A stretch of 64,000 nucleotides of DNA from Uliginosibacterium sp. 31-16 (GCF_030730865.1 NZ_JAVALZ010000005.1:1-64000), one strand, 5' to 3'; counted from the stretch's first letter, positions 44,423 through 53,926 are shown. Numbers and translations: made by a program. Notes: generated from the sequence alone by a model not told the origin.

Positions 44423-44926
44423 TTACATGGGGCCGGGCTGACTAGGGTTGCTTCTTGCGGAGCGGTTTGCGCTGATTGAAGTGAATAGCCAATCCCTGTA
44501 AAGCGGCCCGTTCTCATGTTGCGGGTTGATGGTTACCCAGCGCGGTGGTTTTGTTGTCCGTATTGGAACCCCTTCTGAGAGACTGTGAATTGCCTGAATT
44601 CGGCCATCGAAGATGACTTTTCCCCAGTCTTTGGTCCCTGTGATTGGGTCAATGTAGATTTTGCGCAGATGGTGTACGGGGAAAGGAAACCGCGGATCCA
44701 CAAGCAGTTCATCAAGTGTGCTAGGAGTAAGTGGAAGGCCTGCTGGTGTGGATTTCGCATAGCTGGTGAGCGCCGCGCTGAACTCTCTGCCAATTTCGAG
44801 CAGTTCGGTTTCTTTGGCTCTCTGAACGGAGTGCCTCCATATGACGCCCGTACTGGCGAGCAATACTCCCATGATTGACAGAGAGAACAAAAGGATAAGA
44901 TAGGCAAAGCCCCTTCTTTTTTTCAT
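44423..44926 (-). CDS. Pseudopilin-like protein (last gene of secretion operon)
   Basis: The 167-residue protein has a short prepilin-type leader MKKRRG before FAYLILLFSLSIMGVLLAS (residue +5 is Ile or Leu rather than Glu). The soluble domain carries PRFPFPVHHLRKIYIDPITGTKDWG, as in GspG-like proteins. The ATG at 44926 is preferred; a GTG at 44938 overlapping the previous stop is possible. Its hydrophobic helix without Glu5 is GspK-like, so it may sit at the tip. Confidence 0.7.
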   Translation of the reverse strand: MKKRRGFAYLILLFSLSIMGVLLASTGVIWRHSVQRAKETELLEIGREFSAALTSYAKSTPAGLPLTPSTLDELLVDPRFPFPVHHLRKIYIDPITGTKDWGKVIFDGRIQAIHSLSEGVPIRTTKPPRWVTINPQHENGPLYRDWLFTSISANRSARSNPSQPGPM

Positions 44927-44934
44927 CGTATAGA

Positions 44935-45399
44935 TCACAACTCGCCTAGCGGTGTTCCATCGAATGCGTTGCCATCTGCTCCGCTATGAACGTCATGCAC
45001 GAGGCTGCCACCCTCAGGAGGAGGGACGATTACCCAACTGTCACGGGTGCCAGTAAAAGGATCCTCCGGGAGTTGTCTGAGGTAGCCGTGACTGACCAAC
45101 TCTTCAAGCGCGGCAGGTTCCGCACCACGATCCGCCTCGAACTTATCCAAAGCGTCCCGCATGACAGCCAAACTTTGGCGAAGAGTATTTTCTTTCGCGC
45201 GCTCGATATGATTGAAATATTTTGGGGCTGCGATTGATAGCAGAAGAGCGACTATTGCCAGTACGACCAGCAATTCGATCAGCGTGAAACCGACACTCAA
45301 GGTTGATGAGCTATTACGTACCGTCGAGCGAGGCTGGTAGTGTCTCGCTGATGCGTTCGCATGGAGCTTGTGGTGGCATGGAATGCAGAAAATATCCAC
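44935..45399 (-). CDS. GspG-like pseudopilin
   Basis: The 154-residue protein has an unusually long leader (about 35 residues with a Cys/His-rich start) before the cleavage motif G-FTLIELLVVLAIVALLL (Glu5 present). The soluble part has LKQLPEDPFTG-like RQLPEDPFTGTRDSW and a C-terminal GADG loop with Asp residues, typical of calcium-binding major pseudopilins. The start codon is uncertain; a shorter start would give a normal leader. Confidence 0.8.
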   Translation of the reverse strand: MDIFCIPCHHKLHANASARHYQPRSTVRNSSSTLSVGFTLIELLVVLAIVALLLSIAAPKYFNHIERAKENTLRQSLAVMRDALDKFEADRGAEPAALEELVSHGYLRQLPEDPFTGTRDSWVIVPPPEGGSLVHDVHSGADGNAFDGTPLGEL

Positions 45400-45479
45400 G
45401 TCTTACCCTCTCGATGGTGGCTTGCTGAGCGTGACCATATTGTCGTTAAGCATGAGTAAGCATAAGGGTGAAGCAGGGC

Positions 45480-45959
45480 TTACCATTCTCGGTATGGGAT
45501 GCGATTGAGCCCTATTTTTTCGGAAAGAGAATAAACGTCAAAAACATCTTCGCCTGACTGCGGATCGTCGAGCGGGCTGTTGTAGCTTCTTAGTCCCCAA
45601 GTCTCCGCTGCGCTTAGCGTGCTGTCTGGATTCATCGGGTCACGCGGGAGACGGCGTAAAAAGAAAATCAGGGCTTTGTCGGATGACGTTTGATCCTTCG
45701 CGCCTTGAACCAAATCGTCCAACGTGTGTGGATAGCCTGATTCATCGACTGTTTTTGCGACGCGCCCTTCGTCTACCGCTTGTTTATATGCATCGATACC
45801 GTTGCGGATCTGGCGAAGCGCCAGGCGTAGTTCGGACTCTTTAGCTCGTTGACTCACAATACGTGCAACAGGAAAGGCCGCGGAGGCCAATATTCCCAAG
45901 ATTGTTACGGTGACGATTACCTCCAGTAAGGTAAAGCCACGGATAGTTCGACGTCGCAT
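45480..45959 (-). CDS. GspG/GspH-like pseudopilin
   Basis: The 159-residue protein begins MRRRTIRG-FTLLEVIVTVTILGIL, a canonical prepilin cleavage site with Glu5. It continues ESELRLALRQIRNGIDAYK and DPMNPDSTLSAAETWGLRSY. The start at 45959 follows the gspD stop by one base. It is the second of four pseudopilin genes in the operon. Confidence 0.88.
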   Translation of the reverse strand: MRRRTIRGFTLLEVIVTVTILGILASAAFPVARIVSQRAKESELRLALRQIRNGIDAYKQAVDEGRVAKTVDESGYPHTLDDLVQGAKDQTSSDKALIFFLRRLPRDPMNPDSTLSAAETWGLRSYNSPLDDPQSGEDVFDVYSLSEKIGLNRIPYREW

Positions 45960-45960
45960 T

Positions 45961-48249
45961 TCAGGGTGCAACCTTGATTTTTACGGGCTCGGGCAAAACG
46001 ATTCGATCTGGCTGGCCTGCGTCGAGAACAATGTGTGGTGAAGAGGCAGTGATGACGCCTTCCCCATTCGCGCCCGTTTTGGCACGTAGTTGCAGTCTGC
46101 CGATTGCGAAGCTACCTGCGCCTTCGAACTTGAGCGTTCCGGTGCTGCCTGGAATTGCGAGTTCGAATAACGTTTCGTCCCATGTGACGCTAACGTCGCC
46201 GCCCTTGACCAGATTACCTGCAGAGACACTGGCGGTAATGATGAACTCCTGGCCGGGGCGTAGGTTCCTTGGTGCGCCTAGCGTGATCGAGGCCGTTCTT
46301 TGACCGGACTCTGCTTTGGAGGCGGGTGCGCTAGCCTCTACAGAAGGGGGACTTGTTGGAGCTTTTGAGGCTCCAGCCGTACTCACGCTTGGCAAGTTCG
46401 AAGGTGTTGTGCTGTTGATAGCAAGCGGTGCGGCCCCCACAGAGCTCTCCGTGCCAGCAGGGATGGCTCTGCGCGAACCAGCTGAAGGAGTGATGTTGCT
46501 GACGATATGCGGAGTGATCAACAACACAATCTCTGTTTTGGAACCATTTGTGCTGTGATTCGAGAACAGGCGTCCCAAGCCCGGAATGCGACCCAAGCCC
46601 GGAATGCCAACGGTGGTGTTGCGTTCTTGGTCTGAGATCAGGCCTGCCAGGACCTGAGTTTCTCCATCACGTAGACGCAATACGGTGCTCGCATTGCGAG
46701 TACCAATTTGATATGCCAGTGAGCTCTGTGGGCCTGCCACTTCTTTCGTGACACTGGATACCTCGAGTCCGACTTTGATTTCAACCTCGTCATCAAGACG
46801 CACCGTTGGTTCCACATCAAGTTTCAGACCAACGTCAAGGTAATTGACGGAGGCGGAAACTCCGACGTTGGCGGTTGAAGTGGTTGTGAATACTGGTAAT
46901 TTGTCACCAATGTGAATCTTGGCTTTCTCTTTATTACGGACCCGAATGCGGGGATTGGCGAGCGTATTGCTGTCGCCGCTTTGATCTTTCAGATTTAGCA
47001 ACAGTGCTGGGTTTGAGACATAAGGCACAAGGGAGCCTGTGTTGCGTAAATCCACATTGCCAACTAGTAACTGACCGCCGATGTTCGTAGATTGTGTCGT
47101 GCCTGTGGTGGTGGTGACCGCGGAAGTTGTTGTAGGTTGGAGCAACCCGTAACCAACCTGATCTGGATACTGGATGCCCAAGCTCATGAGCTTGGAGCGT
47201 TGAATTTCCATTACCTCTACATCGAGCATAACCTCGGGCGAAGCGACGTCGAGCTGCGCGATCAGACGTTCTGCCATCTGGATCGCTTCTGGCGTGTCCT
47301 TTATAACCAAGAGGTTGAGGCTTTCATCAATGAAAGAGTCGCGGGATTTGACTACAGCCTTGATCATTGCTTGGGCTTGCTTGGCTTCGGTATTTGTGAG
47401 GTAGAACGTGCGTGTGGCGAGCTCTTGGTAGTCCTTTTGCTTCGCCGCTCCCGCCGGGTAAATGATCACAGAGTTTTCATTCAGAAGTTTGCGCTCAAGC
47501 TGATTGGTGGTAAGGATCAGGCGCATGACTTCGTCGATATTTGTGTTGCGCACAAAGATGGTGACCTTAGCGTCTGTCTTCACGTCTTTGTCAAAGACGA
47601 AATTGATGTTGGCTGTCCGTGAAATCGCCTCGAAAACACTGCGAAGTGGGGTGTCGCGAAACTCCAATGTGATGGGGGTATTGAAGGCGCCCTTTAGCGT
47701 GAGATTGTCTTGTGCGGGCTTACTAGCGGCGATTTTTTCGTCAATCTCGCGCAGTAGCGCGCGCAGGCTTGCATCGTTAGGCGCTTCTGCGAGAAGGGCA
47801 CGTACGATGCCTTCCGCTTCCGATGCTTGGTTTTTTTCTAGAAGCTGTTCTGCGTTCTGTCGACGTTGAGCGTGCAGCTTGCTGCGACCAATCTCGCGCA
47901 GAATTGCTTGGGCGCGTGCGTTGCTAGAATCGTACTTGAGGGCCTGTTGGGCCTGTGCTTCAGCCTCTCCGGTACGACCGGCTACGCGTGCGCGTTCGGC
48001 AGTAGTCAGCACTTGTGCAATGAGCCGATCGCGGGTTCGGAAGTAGCGCACGCGTAGTTCGACATCATCCGGATGTAGTGCCATTTCTTGGCTGAGGTGG
48101 TTGAGTGAAACCTCGCTTGCATCTATCGGAGTATTGCTACCGAGGCTAATCGGGCTGCGTGAGCATGCGGCAAGCAGCAGACAAAGGAGTGCGGTCGATA
48201 GCAAATTTCGATAAATGCCATTCGGGTGTTCGGACTTGATCGGGCTCAT
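45961..48249 (-). CDS. gspD: Outer membrane secretin (GspD-like) lipoprotein with cohesin-like C-terminus
   Basis: The 762-residue protein has a lipoprotein signal peptide ending LAAC (Cys29) and helical/TPR-like repeats (residues 60-170). N0/N1-type domains follow (ITLEFRDTPLRSVFEAISRTANINFVFDKDV; NTNIDEVMRLILTTNQLERK). The secretin barrel has VMEIQRSKLMSLGIQYP, LANPRIRVRNKEKAKIHIGDKLP, DGETQVLAGLISDQE and IPGLGRIPGLGRLFSN. The last about 100 residues form a cohesin-type beta-sandwich (LRPGQEFIITASVSAGNLVKGGDVSVTWDETLFEL). It should form the export channel for the operon's system. Confidence 0.93.
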   Translation of the reverse strand: MSPIKSEHPNGIYRNLLSTALLCLLLAACSRSPISLGSNTPIDASEVSLNHLSQEMALHPDDVELRVRYFRTRDRLIAQVLTTAERARVAGRTGEAEAQAQQALKYDSSNARAQAILREIGRSKLHAQRRQNAEQLLEKNQASEAEGIVRALLAEAPNDASLRALLREIDEKIAASKPAQDNLTLKGAFNTPITLEFRDTPLRSVFEAISRTANINFVFDKDVKTDAKVTIFVRNTNIDEVMRLILTTNQLERKLLNENSVIIYPAGAAKQKDYQELATRTFYLTNTEAKQAQAMIKAVVKSRDSFIDESLNLLVIKDTPEAIQMAERLIAQLDVASPEVMLDVEVMEIQRSKLMSLGIQYPDQVGYGLLQPTTTSAVTTTTGTTQSTNIGGQLLVGNVDLRNTGSLVPYVSNPALLLNLKDQSGDSNTLANPRIRVRNKEKAKIHIGDKLPVFTTTSTANVGVSASVNYLDVGLKLDVEPTVRLDDEVEIKVGLEVSSVTKEVAGPQSSLAYQIGTRNASTVLRLRDGETQVLAGLISDQERNTTVGIPGLGRIPGLGRLFSNHSTNGSKTEIVLLITPHIVSNITPSAGSRRAIPAGTESSVGAAPLAINSTTPSNLPSVSTAGASKAPTSPPSVEASAPASKAESGQRTASITLGAPRNLRPGQEFIITASVSAGNLVKGGDVSVTWDETLFELAIPGSTGTLKFEGAGSFAIGRLQLRAKTGANGEGVITASSPHIVLDAGQPDRIVLPEPVKIKVAP

Positions 48250-48250
48250 T

Positions 48251-48778
48251 TCAGTAATTCAGGGTTTGTGGCGTATTCAATGGCAGATATTCCAGTTGGA
48301 GGCTGTGCTCTCCAATTGCAATGACGCGGTACTGGCTCACGAGGGTGTCGCCTTCACGAGCGATCAGCATGCTGTCTCCATCATCAAGAAAAACTGCGGA
48401 GTGTGTGCCTTCGGCTACCTTGCCGAGATATTTGAAACGTAGCGGTGGCGCCGTTGGCTTCGACGGTTCAACTTGAGGTGGAGGCGGCTCAAAACTTGCT
48501 GATGCGAACGGATTGTTTTCGATAGCGGGTAGAGCGTTGCGCGGCGTGTGTGCCAATGCGAGCTGTGCCAGAAGATAGCTCTGGGATACGTTGCTGGTGC
48601 GGCTCGCAGGTTTGCTTATCTTTGACTGCCCCAGAGATGTAGCTGTTCGGGCGTTTTGACCGCGTGGGCGCTTACTCGTAGGACGCGCGGAGTCCTCCTC
48701 GTCGAGGCCGCTGACCCACCAAACAATTAGAAGCGTGACAAGCAGAGCTATGCCGAGTGTGAGTTGTCGGCGCTTCAT
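48251..48778 (-). CDS. PilP/GspC-like inner membrane protein
   Basis: The 175-residue protein has one N-terminal helix (QLTLGIALLVTLLIVWWVSGL) and a Pro/Ser-rich linker. A C-terminal domain, PPLRFKYLGKVAEGTHSAVFLDDGDSMLIAREGDTLVSQYRVIAIGEHSLQLEYL, has the HR/PilP fold pattern. This connects the inner membrane platform to the secretin. Its start overlaps the PilO-like stop by 4 bases. Confidence 0.75.
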   Translation of the reverse strand: MKRRQLTLGIALLVTLLIVWWVSGLDEEDSARPTSKRPRGQNARTATSLGQSKISKPASRTSNVSQSYLLAQLALAHTPRNALPAIENNPFASASFEPPPPQVEPSKPTAPPLRFKYLGKVAEGTHSAVFLDDGDSMLIAREGDTLVSQYRVIAIGEHSLQLEYLPLNTPQTLNY

Positions 48779-49374
48779 TGTGTGCCTCGCAGATAGACAA
48801 CCAAGCGTACCTGTGCATCCAGTTCAGTTTGTTGAATGTTTGGCCGTTGCAGTTCGATGGCTTCGATGCTAAGTGTGGGAACCGTCTCAAGCGCATCGAT
48901 CAGCCAAGCGCGTAGCGCTGAGTAGCTGCCCTTGACTGGCATACTGATGCGCACGCGGCGTGTGTCTGCGCCGCGGATGGAGTCGCGCGCCTCGCCATTC
49001 AACTCGATACCGTTTTCGGCACTGTCTCCGTAGTCCGCTCTGCGTGGGGCCAGTCCTTGCTTACGGGCACTGGCATCAAGCTGCAGGAGTATTTCGGGCA
49101 AATTGTTGGCAGCAGGAAAACCTTGATAGAAGCGCGCAAGGATCTCGCGCGGTGACGCTTCGCTCTGCGTGCCACTCCTCAGTTGCATAGCTAGTTCGGC
49201 TCGCTGGCTGGTGATTCCCGCAAGTTCCGCTTTGCGGTCGCGATTGCCGGAGAAGTCAAAGGCCGTAGCGAACATCACCAGAGCCATGCCAATCACACCC
49301 GCCCAACCTGCATTGATGAGTTGGTGCAATATGGCGTTCCGTAATGGTTTGAAGACGGCTGGGACGCGCTTCAT
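48775..49374 (-). CDS. PilO/GspM-like inner membrane protein
   Basis: The 199-residue protein has one N-terminal transmembrane helix, a coiled coil (RKAELAGITSQRAELAMQLRSGTQ), and a ferredoxin-like domain (RVRISMPVKGSYSALRAWLIDALETVPTLSIEAIELQR). The ATG at 49374 overlaps the PilN-like stop (ATGA). Confidence 0.78.
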   Translation of the reverse strand: MKRVPAVFKPLRNAILHQLINAGWAGVIGMALVMFATAFDFSGNRDRKAELAGITSQRAELAMQLRSGTQSEASPREILARFYQGFPAANNLPEILLQLDASARKQGLAPRRADYGDSAENGIELNGEARDSIRGADTRRVRISMPVKGSYSALRAWLIDALETVPTLSIEAIELQRPNIQQTELDAQVRLVVYLRGTQ

Positions 49375-49946
49375 TGACCAGTCTTCCAACTGGCGCCCAG
49401 TGTGAAGGCAACGATTTCCACACTGCCGCTGGGTTTGAACTCGTAACTATCGACTTGTGCTCTGCGTATGCTGGGGCGCGCAGCCAAGCGACGGGCGAAG
49501 GCAAAGGCTGCGTCTAGTGAACGCGCTTCGCCAGTGAGTTTGAGTTGTGTTTTACCCGCGGTTTGTACCAGAGAGAGCAAAGCGACATCTTCGTTGCCTG
49601 CGGCTTCAATTTCAGCCAGTACATCTAGGTTGCGGTTATGCAGGCGCTGAGCGAGCTGGGTTGCCGTTTTTAGTTCGGATTCGGGAAGTTTCTCGCGTTG
49701 TTGCGCGAGCATCAGGGCGCGGCTGCGTTCTAAGTGGCGAGTTTCACGCGCCAGACGCACTTCCGTGTTTCTCAGTTGTTCTCCCAAGTCGCGGTATTCG
49801 AGGAGTATGGCCGATGTAGCGAGTAAACCAGCCGCAAGCAGCAGCCAGCCAAGCAGGCTTGGTTGGCTGCGCTGCGGGATGAAGTCCAAAGCTATGGTGG
49901 CCGGTTGCGTGTCTAGCCACGCCAACCGATTCAAGCGTTTTTTCAT
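49371..49946 (-). CDS. PilN/GspL-C-like inner membrane protein
   Basis: The 191-residue protein has a cytoplasmic N-terminal peptide with IALDFIPQRSQPSLLGW, the PilN-type tail that docks on PilM. One transmembrane helix, a coiled coil and a C-terminal fold with LKLTGEARSLDAAFAFARRLAARPSIRRAQVDSYEF follow. The ATG at 49946 overlaps the preceding stop. The longer upstream frame is unsupported. Confidence 0.78.
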   Translation of the reverse strand: MKKRLNRLAWLDTQPATIALDFIPQRSQPSLLGWLLLAAGLLATSAILLEYRDLGEQLRNTEVRLARETRHLERSRALMLAQQREKLPESELKTATQLAQRLHNRNLDVLAEIEAAGNEDVALLSLVQTAGKTQLKLTGEARSLDAAFAFARRLAARPSIRRAQVDSYEFKPSGSVEIVAFTLGASWKTGQ

Positions 49947-50671
49947 GCACTCCCTTTCCGAAGCTGGAGCAAATTGCTCGTCCAGCCTGTGGGTAAGGTA
50001 AGCGCCATGTCCCCAACCTCGCCAGCCAAGTAGAGCACACCGGTATCGGCCGTATAGGCGCTGCTCGCCAGTAGTAGTCTCAGCATTGCGCCCAGTGCTA
50101 CGCCATCCCCACAGGATAGCGCTTGCGTCCTCAGCGCCAACCAGCTCCCAGCCTGCCATAACCCAAGCGTCACACGCCCGTCTGCCAGCCAAGCCAGGGC
50201 CCCTTGAGCCACGCCCATTTCAGAGTGCAAGGCATTCCAACACGCGCTGAAAGCTGGCTGCACACTAACAAGCTTCAATTTCTGTGCTTGTGCGAATTTG
50301 TGCAAGGCAGCCAAGGCTCTGTGCTCGATTGCTGCGGAGAATGCCGGCTCGCCAGGCAAGGCTGTTTCGGTAGCGATTTGCCAAGCTTGCGGATCAATAC
50401 CATGTACATCGCGAAACACGGTCTGCTGAAAGACCGTTCGCTCATCTGTCGTACGGACCGCTTTGGGAAAACTGATGAGCAGGCAACGCACAAAAGTGTG
50501 TTCAAGTACCACGGCGAGTCGATGGTATCCCTTGGGAAGAACAAGGGTGCCGAGCGCCTCGTCAAGTGAGGGGGCTGACCACCTTTCGTGTTGCGAGTGT
50601 TTCTGACCATCCAGGCGCCACCCGTGCTGGCCGAGTGCGAGGTGTAAGCAGTCAGGCGACGAACGTGACAC
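49943..50671 (-). CDS. PilM/GspL-like cytoplasmic platform protein
   Basis: The 242-residue protein has the diverged actin-like layout of the GspL/PilM N-domain: a beta-rich start, LAVVLEHTFVRCLLISFPKAVRT, and an ending with a nucleotide-fold-like TADTGVLYLAGEVGD. AGGAG precedes the GTG start at 50671; the gene overlaps the gspE end by 20 bases. It lacks the C-terminal membrane half of GspL, which is encoded separately as the PilN-like gene, so the platform follows the type IV pilus split. Confidence 0.65.
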   Translation of the reverse strand: MSRSSPDCLHLALGQHGWRLDGQKHSQHERWSAPSLDEALGTLVLPKGYHRLAVVLEHTFVRCLLISFPKAVRTTDERTVFQQTVFRDVHGIDPQAWQIATETALPGEPAFSAAIEHRALAALHKFAQAQKLKLVSVQPAFSACWNALHSEMGVAQGALAWLADGRVTLGLWQAGSWLALRTQALSCGDGVALGAMLRLLLASSAYTADTGVLYLAGEVGDMALTLPTGWTSNLLQLRKGSA

Positions 50672-52310
50672 GGTTCAACTCCTGCAAAGTGGATTCACCT
50701 GCTGCGACCAGCGCCATCCCCGCGTTGCGCAAGGACTGGAAGCCATACCGCGCTGCGGTCTCTTTCAGTGTGCGTAACGGCGCACGTTGCGTGATCAATT
50801 CGCGCAATTCATCGTTGAGCATGAGAATCTCGGCAATCGCGCGTCTTCCTCGATAGCCGCTGCCGCGACATTGCCCGCAACCGGTGCCAGCGCGAAAGCG
50901 GTAACCGGCCGTGTCCCCCAGGCGTGATTCGGCGAGCAATGCTGCGTCTGGTTTGATATCCGAACTGCAGTGCGGGCAGTTGATGCGAAGTAGTCGTTGG
51001 GCGACGATAACATTCAGGGCAGCGACGAGGTTGTAGGGGTCTAGTCCCATGTGCATGAATCGTCCGATTACATCAAAGACGTTATTGGCGTGCACGGTGG
51101 TGAAAACGAGATGACCCGTGAGGGCCGCCTGTACCGCGATTTCTGCGGTCTCGGGGTCGCGGATTTCGCCGACCATGATCTTGTCTGGATCGTGGCGCAG
51201 GATTGAGCGTAGACCACGTGCGAAAGTGAGACCCTTTTTTTCGTTGACGGGGATTTGTAGTACGCCGGGTAGTTGGTATTCGACCGGATCTTCAATCGTG
51301 ACGATCTTGTCTAGTCCGTGATTGGTTTCACCGATAGTGGCGTAGAGCGTGGTGGTCTTGCCCGAGCCGGTTGGGCCGGTGACGAGAAGCATGCCGTAGG
51401 GCTCATTCGCCATGTGGCGCAGTTGTGCCCGGGTGGTGTCATCAAAACCCAGTGATGAAAGAGTTAAGCCGCTTAGCTCCTGCGTGAGGTGTTCCTTGTC
51501 GAGGACGCGCAGCACAGCGTCCTCGCCATGGATGCTGGGCATGATGGATACGCGGAAATCAATCTCACGTCCTCCCGCATTTGCTTTGAAACGTCCGTCT
51601 TGTGGTACGCGCCGCTCGGCAATATCAAGTTCGGCCATCACCTTGATACGAGAAATAGCTTGCTCCGCCAGATCAGCCCCCTGCACAGCTCCGACGCGAT
51701 TGAGAACGCCATCTACGCGGTACTTGATCTGCATACCGTTCGCTAGTGACTCAAGGTGAATGTCACTGGCGTTTTGTTTGAGTGCGTCGTAGAGCGTCGA
51801 ATTCACCAGTTTCACGACAGGGCTAGCGTCTTCCGATATGCGCCTGGCGGATATGTCTTCTGTGTGCTCCGTACTCGCTGCGTTCTGTGCATCGCCAATC
51901 ATGTTGGCGACAAGATGCTGATCCTCTTCTATACGCGCCAGGCAGGCAGTCATGTCGGAACAACTGGTCAAAACCAATTGGAAGGGCTCGAGTATGCGTG
52001 CCCCCAGCCAGTCTTGAAGATGAGCGTCGAAAGGATCGCAGACGGCAATCAACAGTTGGTTGTTGCTATCGCGAACGGCTACGCATTCGCGACGCAAACA
52101 CTCTTCAAAGCGCAAAGCTTCCAGATCGGGTGTGCATGACAGTAGCTCGGTTGCGGTGGCACTGCGCAGCTGTAATTGGACGGAAAGTTCGACAAGAACA
52201 TTACTTCCGTGGCGGTCGACGAGCAGATCGATCATCCTGCACTGGGCACTGGCCGCTTCTTGGCGCAGGATCGTGATATCCGCAGGTGAGAGTAGCGGAA
52301 GTGCGGTCAT
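50652..52310 (-). CDS. gspE: Secretion ATPase GspE/PilB
   Basis: The 552-residue hexameric ATPase has an N-terminal GspE-N/MshEN-type domain, the Walker A GPTGSGKTTTLYATI, an Asp box, and Walker B LRHDPDKIMVGEIRDPETA. It also has a His box (TGHLVFTTVHANN) and a four-cysteine zinc motif CPHCSSD...CGQCRGSGYRG. It powers pseudopilus assembly. Start ATG overlaps the gspF stop (ATGA). Confidence 0.96.
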   Translation of the reverse strand: MTALPLLSPADITILRQEAASAQCRMIDLLVDRHGSNVLVELSVQLQLRSATATELLSCTPDLEALRFEECLRRECVAVRDSNNQLLIAVCDPFDAHLQDWLGARILEPFQLVLTSCSDMTACLARIEEDQHLVANMIGDAQNAASTEHTEDISARRISEDASPVVKLVNSTLYDALKQNASDIHLESLANGMQIKYRVDGVLNRVGAVQGADLAEQAISRIKVMAELDIAERRVPQDGRFKANAGGREIDFRVSIMPSIHGEDAVLRVLDKEHLTQELSGLTLSSLGFDDTTRAQLRHMANEPYGMLLVTGPTGSGKTTTLYATIGETNHGLDKIVTIEDPVEYQLPGVLQIPVNEKKGLTFARGLRSILRHDPDKIMVGEIRDPETAEIAVQAALTGHLVFTTVHANNVFDVIGRFMHMGLDPYNLVAALNVIVAQRLLRINCPHCSSDIKPDAALLAESRLGDTAGYRFRAGTGCGQCRGSGYRGRRAIAEILMLNDELRELITQRAPLRTLKETAARYGFQSLRNAGMALVAAGESTLQELNRVTFVA

Positions 52311-53488
52311 TGAATGGACTCCGCCAGCTGGAAAATGGGTAGATACATGAGCACTACGATCAGACCGATGACTGTCCCGATCAGCAGCATGAGTGCTGGG
52401 CCAATGAGGCGAGTAAGGAGTTCAACGCGACGGCCGATTTCTTCCTCGTGAAACACTGCGATGCGTTCAGCCATTTCGCCCAGATTTCCAGCCTTCTCGC
52501 CTACACGCAGCATGCGATTGGCAACTGGCGTGGTCAGGCCGTGCAAGCTCAACGCATCGGTCAGGCTACGTCCTTCACGCACCATCAGCATTGCGGTATC
52601 CAGACCGCGGTGAAGGGTGGCTGAAAGCAGTTCGCGAGTCATCTGAAGCGCGGTAAGAACCGGAATGCCGCCGCGTAGCAGCATGGCTAGCGTGCGGTAA
52701 AACCGCGCCAACTGAAAGACTTTGAGTTCAGTTCCTATTGCTGGAATTTTCCACAAGCTGCGTCCGACCGCTGCACGTAGCGTTGTGCTGCGCACCGCCA
52801 TTGTGAGAAGGGTTGCCACACAAGCCACCGCAAGCAGCATTGGTAGCGAATGTTGCTGGATCAGATTGCCCCAGTCGATCAGAAGTTTTGAGGCGAAGGG
52901 CAGATCGCCCCCTACCTCTTCGAACACCCCTGCGAAACGCGGCACAACGAAGCCGAGCAGGAATACCACTACCAGTCCACCGACGCTGAGCAGCAGCAGG
53001 GGGTAGATCGAAGCGCTGATAATCTTGCCGCGCAATGCATCCATTTGCTGACGGTATGCGATGTAGCGCTCCAGTGCCTGATCGAGATCCGATGTCCGTT
53101 CCGCCGCACGCAGCATCGCGACGTAGAGGGTCGGAAAGGCGCCCGGTTGAGCTTCTAGCATTGCAGATAATGGTTTTCCTTGGCGCATACCACCGGAGAG
53201 TCCGTCAAGCGTTGCACGGACTATTGGGCGGGACTCCTTTTCGGCCAGCGTATCGATGGATTCCACCAGTGGCAGGCCCGATTTCAGCAGTGCAAGCAGT
53301 TCCTGCGAAAACAGTAGCAACGGGAACTTTGAGCGCAATCCGCCATTACTCATGCGCCCCTTTTTCAGGCTTAGTACAGTTAAGCCACGCGCAGCGATTT
53401 GCTGGCGAGCGGCCGCTTCATCGCTTGCGTCTATGCTCTGTTCAATGACGGCATGGGTGATGTCAAGCGTTTTGACTAGATATTGCAT
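52307..53488 (-). CDS. gspF: Inner membrane platform protein GspF/PilC
   Basis: The 393-residue protein has two GspF repeats (residues about 65-185 and 270-390). Hydrophobic segments include IYPLLLLSVGGLVVVFLLGFVVPRFA and, at the C-terminus, GPALMLLIGTVIGLIVVLMYLPIFQLAE. Motifs FSQELLALLKSGLPLVESI and FYRTLAMLLRGGIPVLTAL mark each repeat. It anchors the pseudopilus motor. It starts 12 bases after gspG and overlaps gspE. Confidence 0.95.
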   Translation of the reverse strand: MQYLVKTLDITHAVIEQSIDASDEAAARQQIAARGLTVLSLKKGRMSNGGLRSKFPLLLFSQELLALLKSGLPLVESIDTLAEKESRPIVRATLDGLSGGMRQGKPLSAMLEAQPGAFPTLYVAMLRAAERTSDLDQALERYIAYRQQMDALRGKIISASIYPLLLLSVGGLVVVFLLGFVVPRFAGVFEEVGGDLPFASKLLIDWGNLIQQHSLPMLLAVACVATLLTMAVRSTTLRAAVGRSLWKIPAIGTELKVFQLARFYRTLAMLLRGGIPVLTALQMTRELLSATLHRGLDTAMLMVREGRSLTDALSLHGLTTPVANRMLRVGEKAGNLGEMAERIAVFHEEEIGRRVELLTRLIGPALMLLIGTVIGLIVVLMYLPIFQLAESIQ

Positions 53489-53500
53489 CGTGCTAAACGC

Positions 53501-53926
53501 TTACCAGTTACCTAGGTCTTCGGCTTCGCCCGTGCCACCTGGCTGACCATCCTTGCCAAAGGAAAACAGATCGAATTCACCGTGCTCACCAGGCTGCTTG
53601 TACTGGTAGGGGTGCCCCCATGGGTCGTTTGGCACTGCTTTCTTTAGATAGGGACCGTTCCAACGCGTCTCACCAGCCGGGCGTTGTGTGAGTGCCACCA
53701 AGCCAGCTTCGCTGGAAGGGTAGCTCCCAACATCCAGCCGATATGCATCCAGCGCTTTCTCCAGCCCGTCGATCTGTGCTTGAGTTGTTTTGACTTCAGC
53801 CTTGCCAATATGCGCAAAAAATTTTGGTGCAACGTAACCTGCAAGAAGCCCCAGGATCACCATGACCACCAGCAACTCCAGCAGAGTGAATCCTCGTATT
53901 TTTGTGCGTGAAAATGGCTTTTGCAT
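53501..53926 (-). CDS. gspG: Major pseudopilin GspG
   Basis: The 141-residue protein has the leader MQKPFSRTKIRG and then FTLLELLVVMVILGLLAGYVAPKFF (Glu5). The classical GspG core follows: LDAYRLDVGSYPSSEAGLVAL, GPYLKKAVPNDPWGHPYQY and FSFGKDGQPGGTGEAEDLGNW, with the Ca-binding loop. It is the first gene of the operon and starts near the divergent promoter region at 53927-54267. Confidence 0.96.
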   Translation of the reverse strand: MQKPFSRTKIRGFTLLELLVVMVILGLLAGYVAPKFFAHIGKAEVKTTQAQIDGLEKALDAYRLDVGSYPSSEAGLVALTQRPAGETRWNGPYLKKAVPNDPWGHPYQYKQPGEHGEFDLFSFGKDGQPGGTGEAEDLGNW

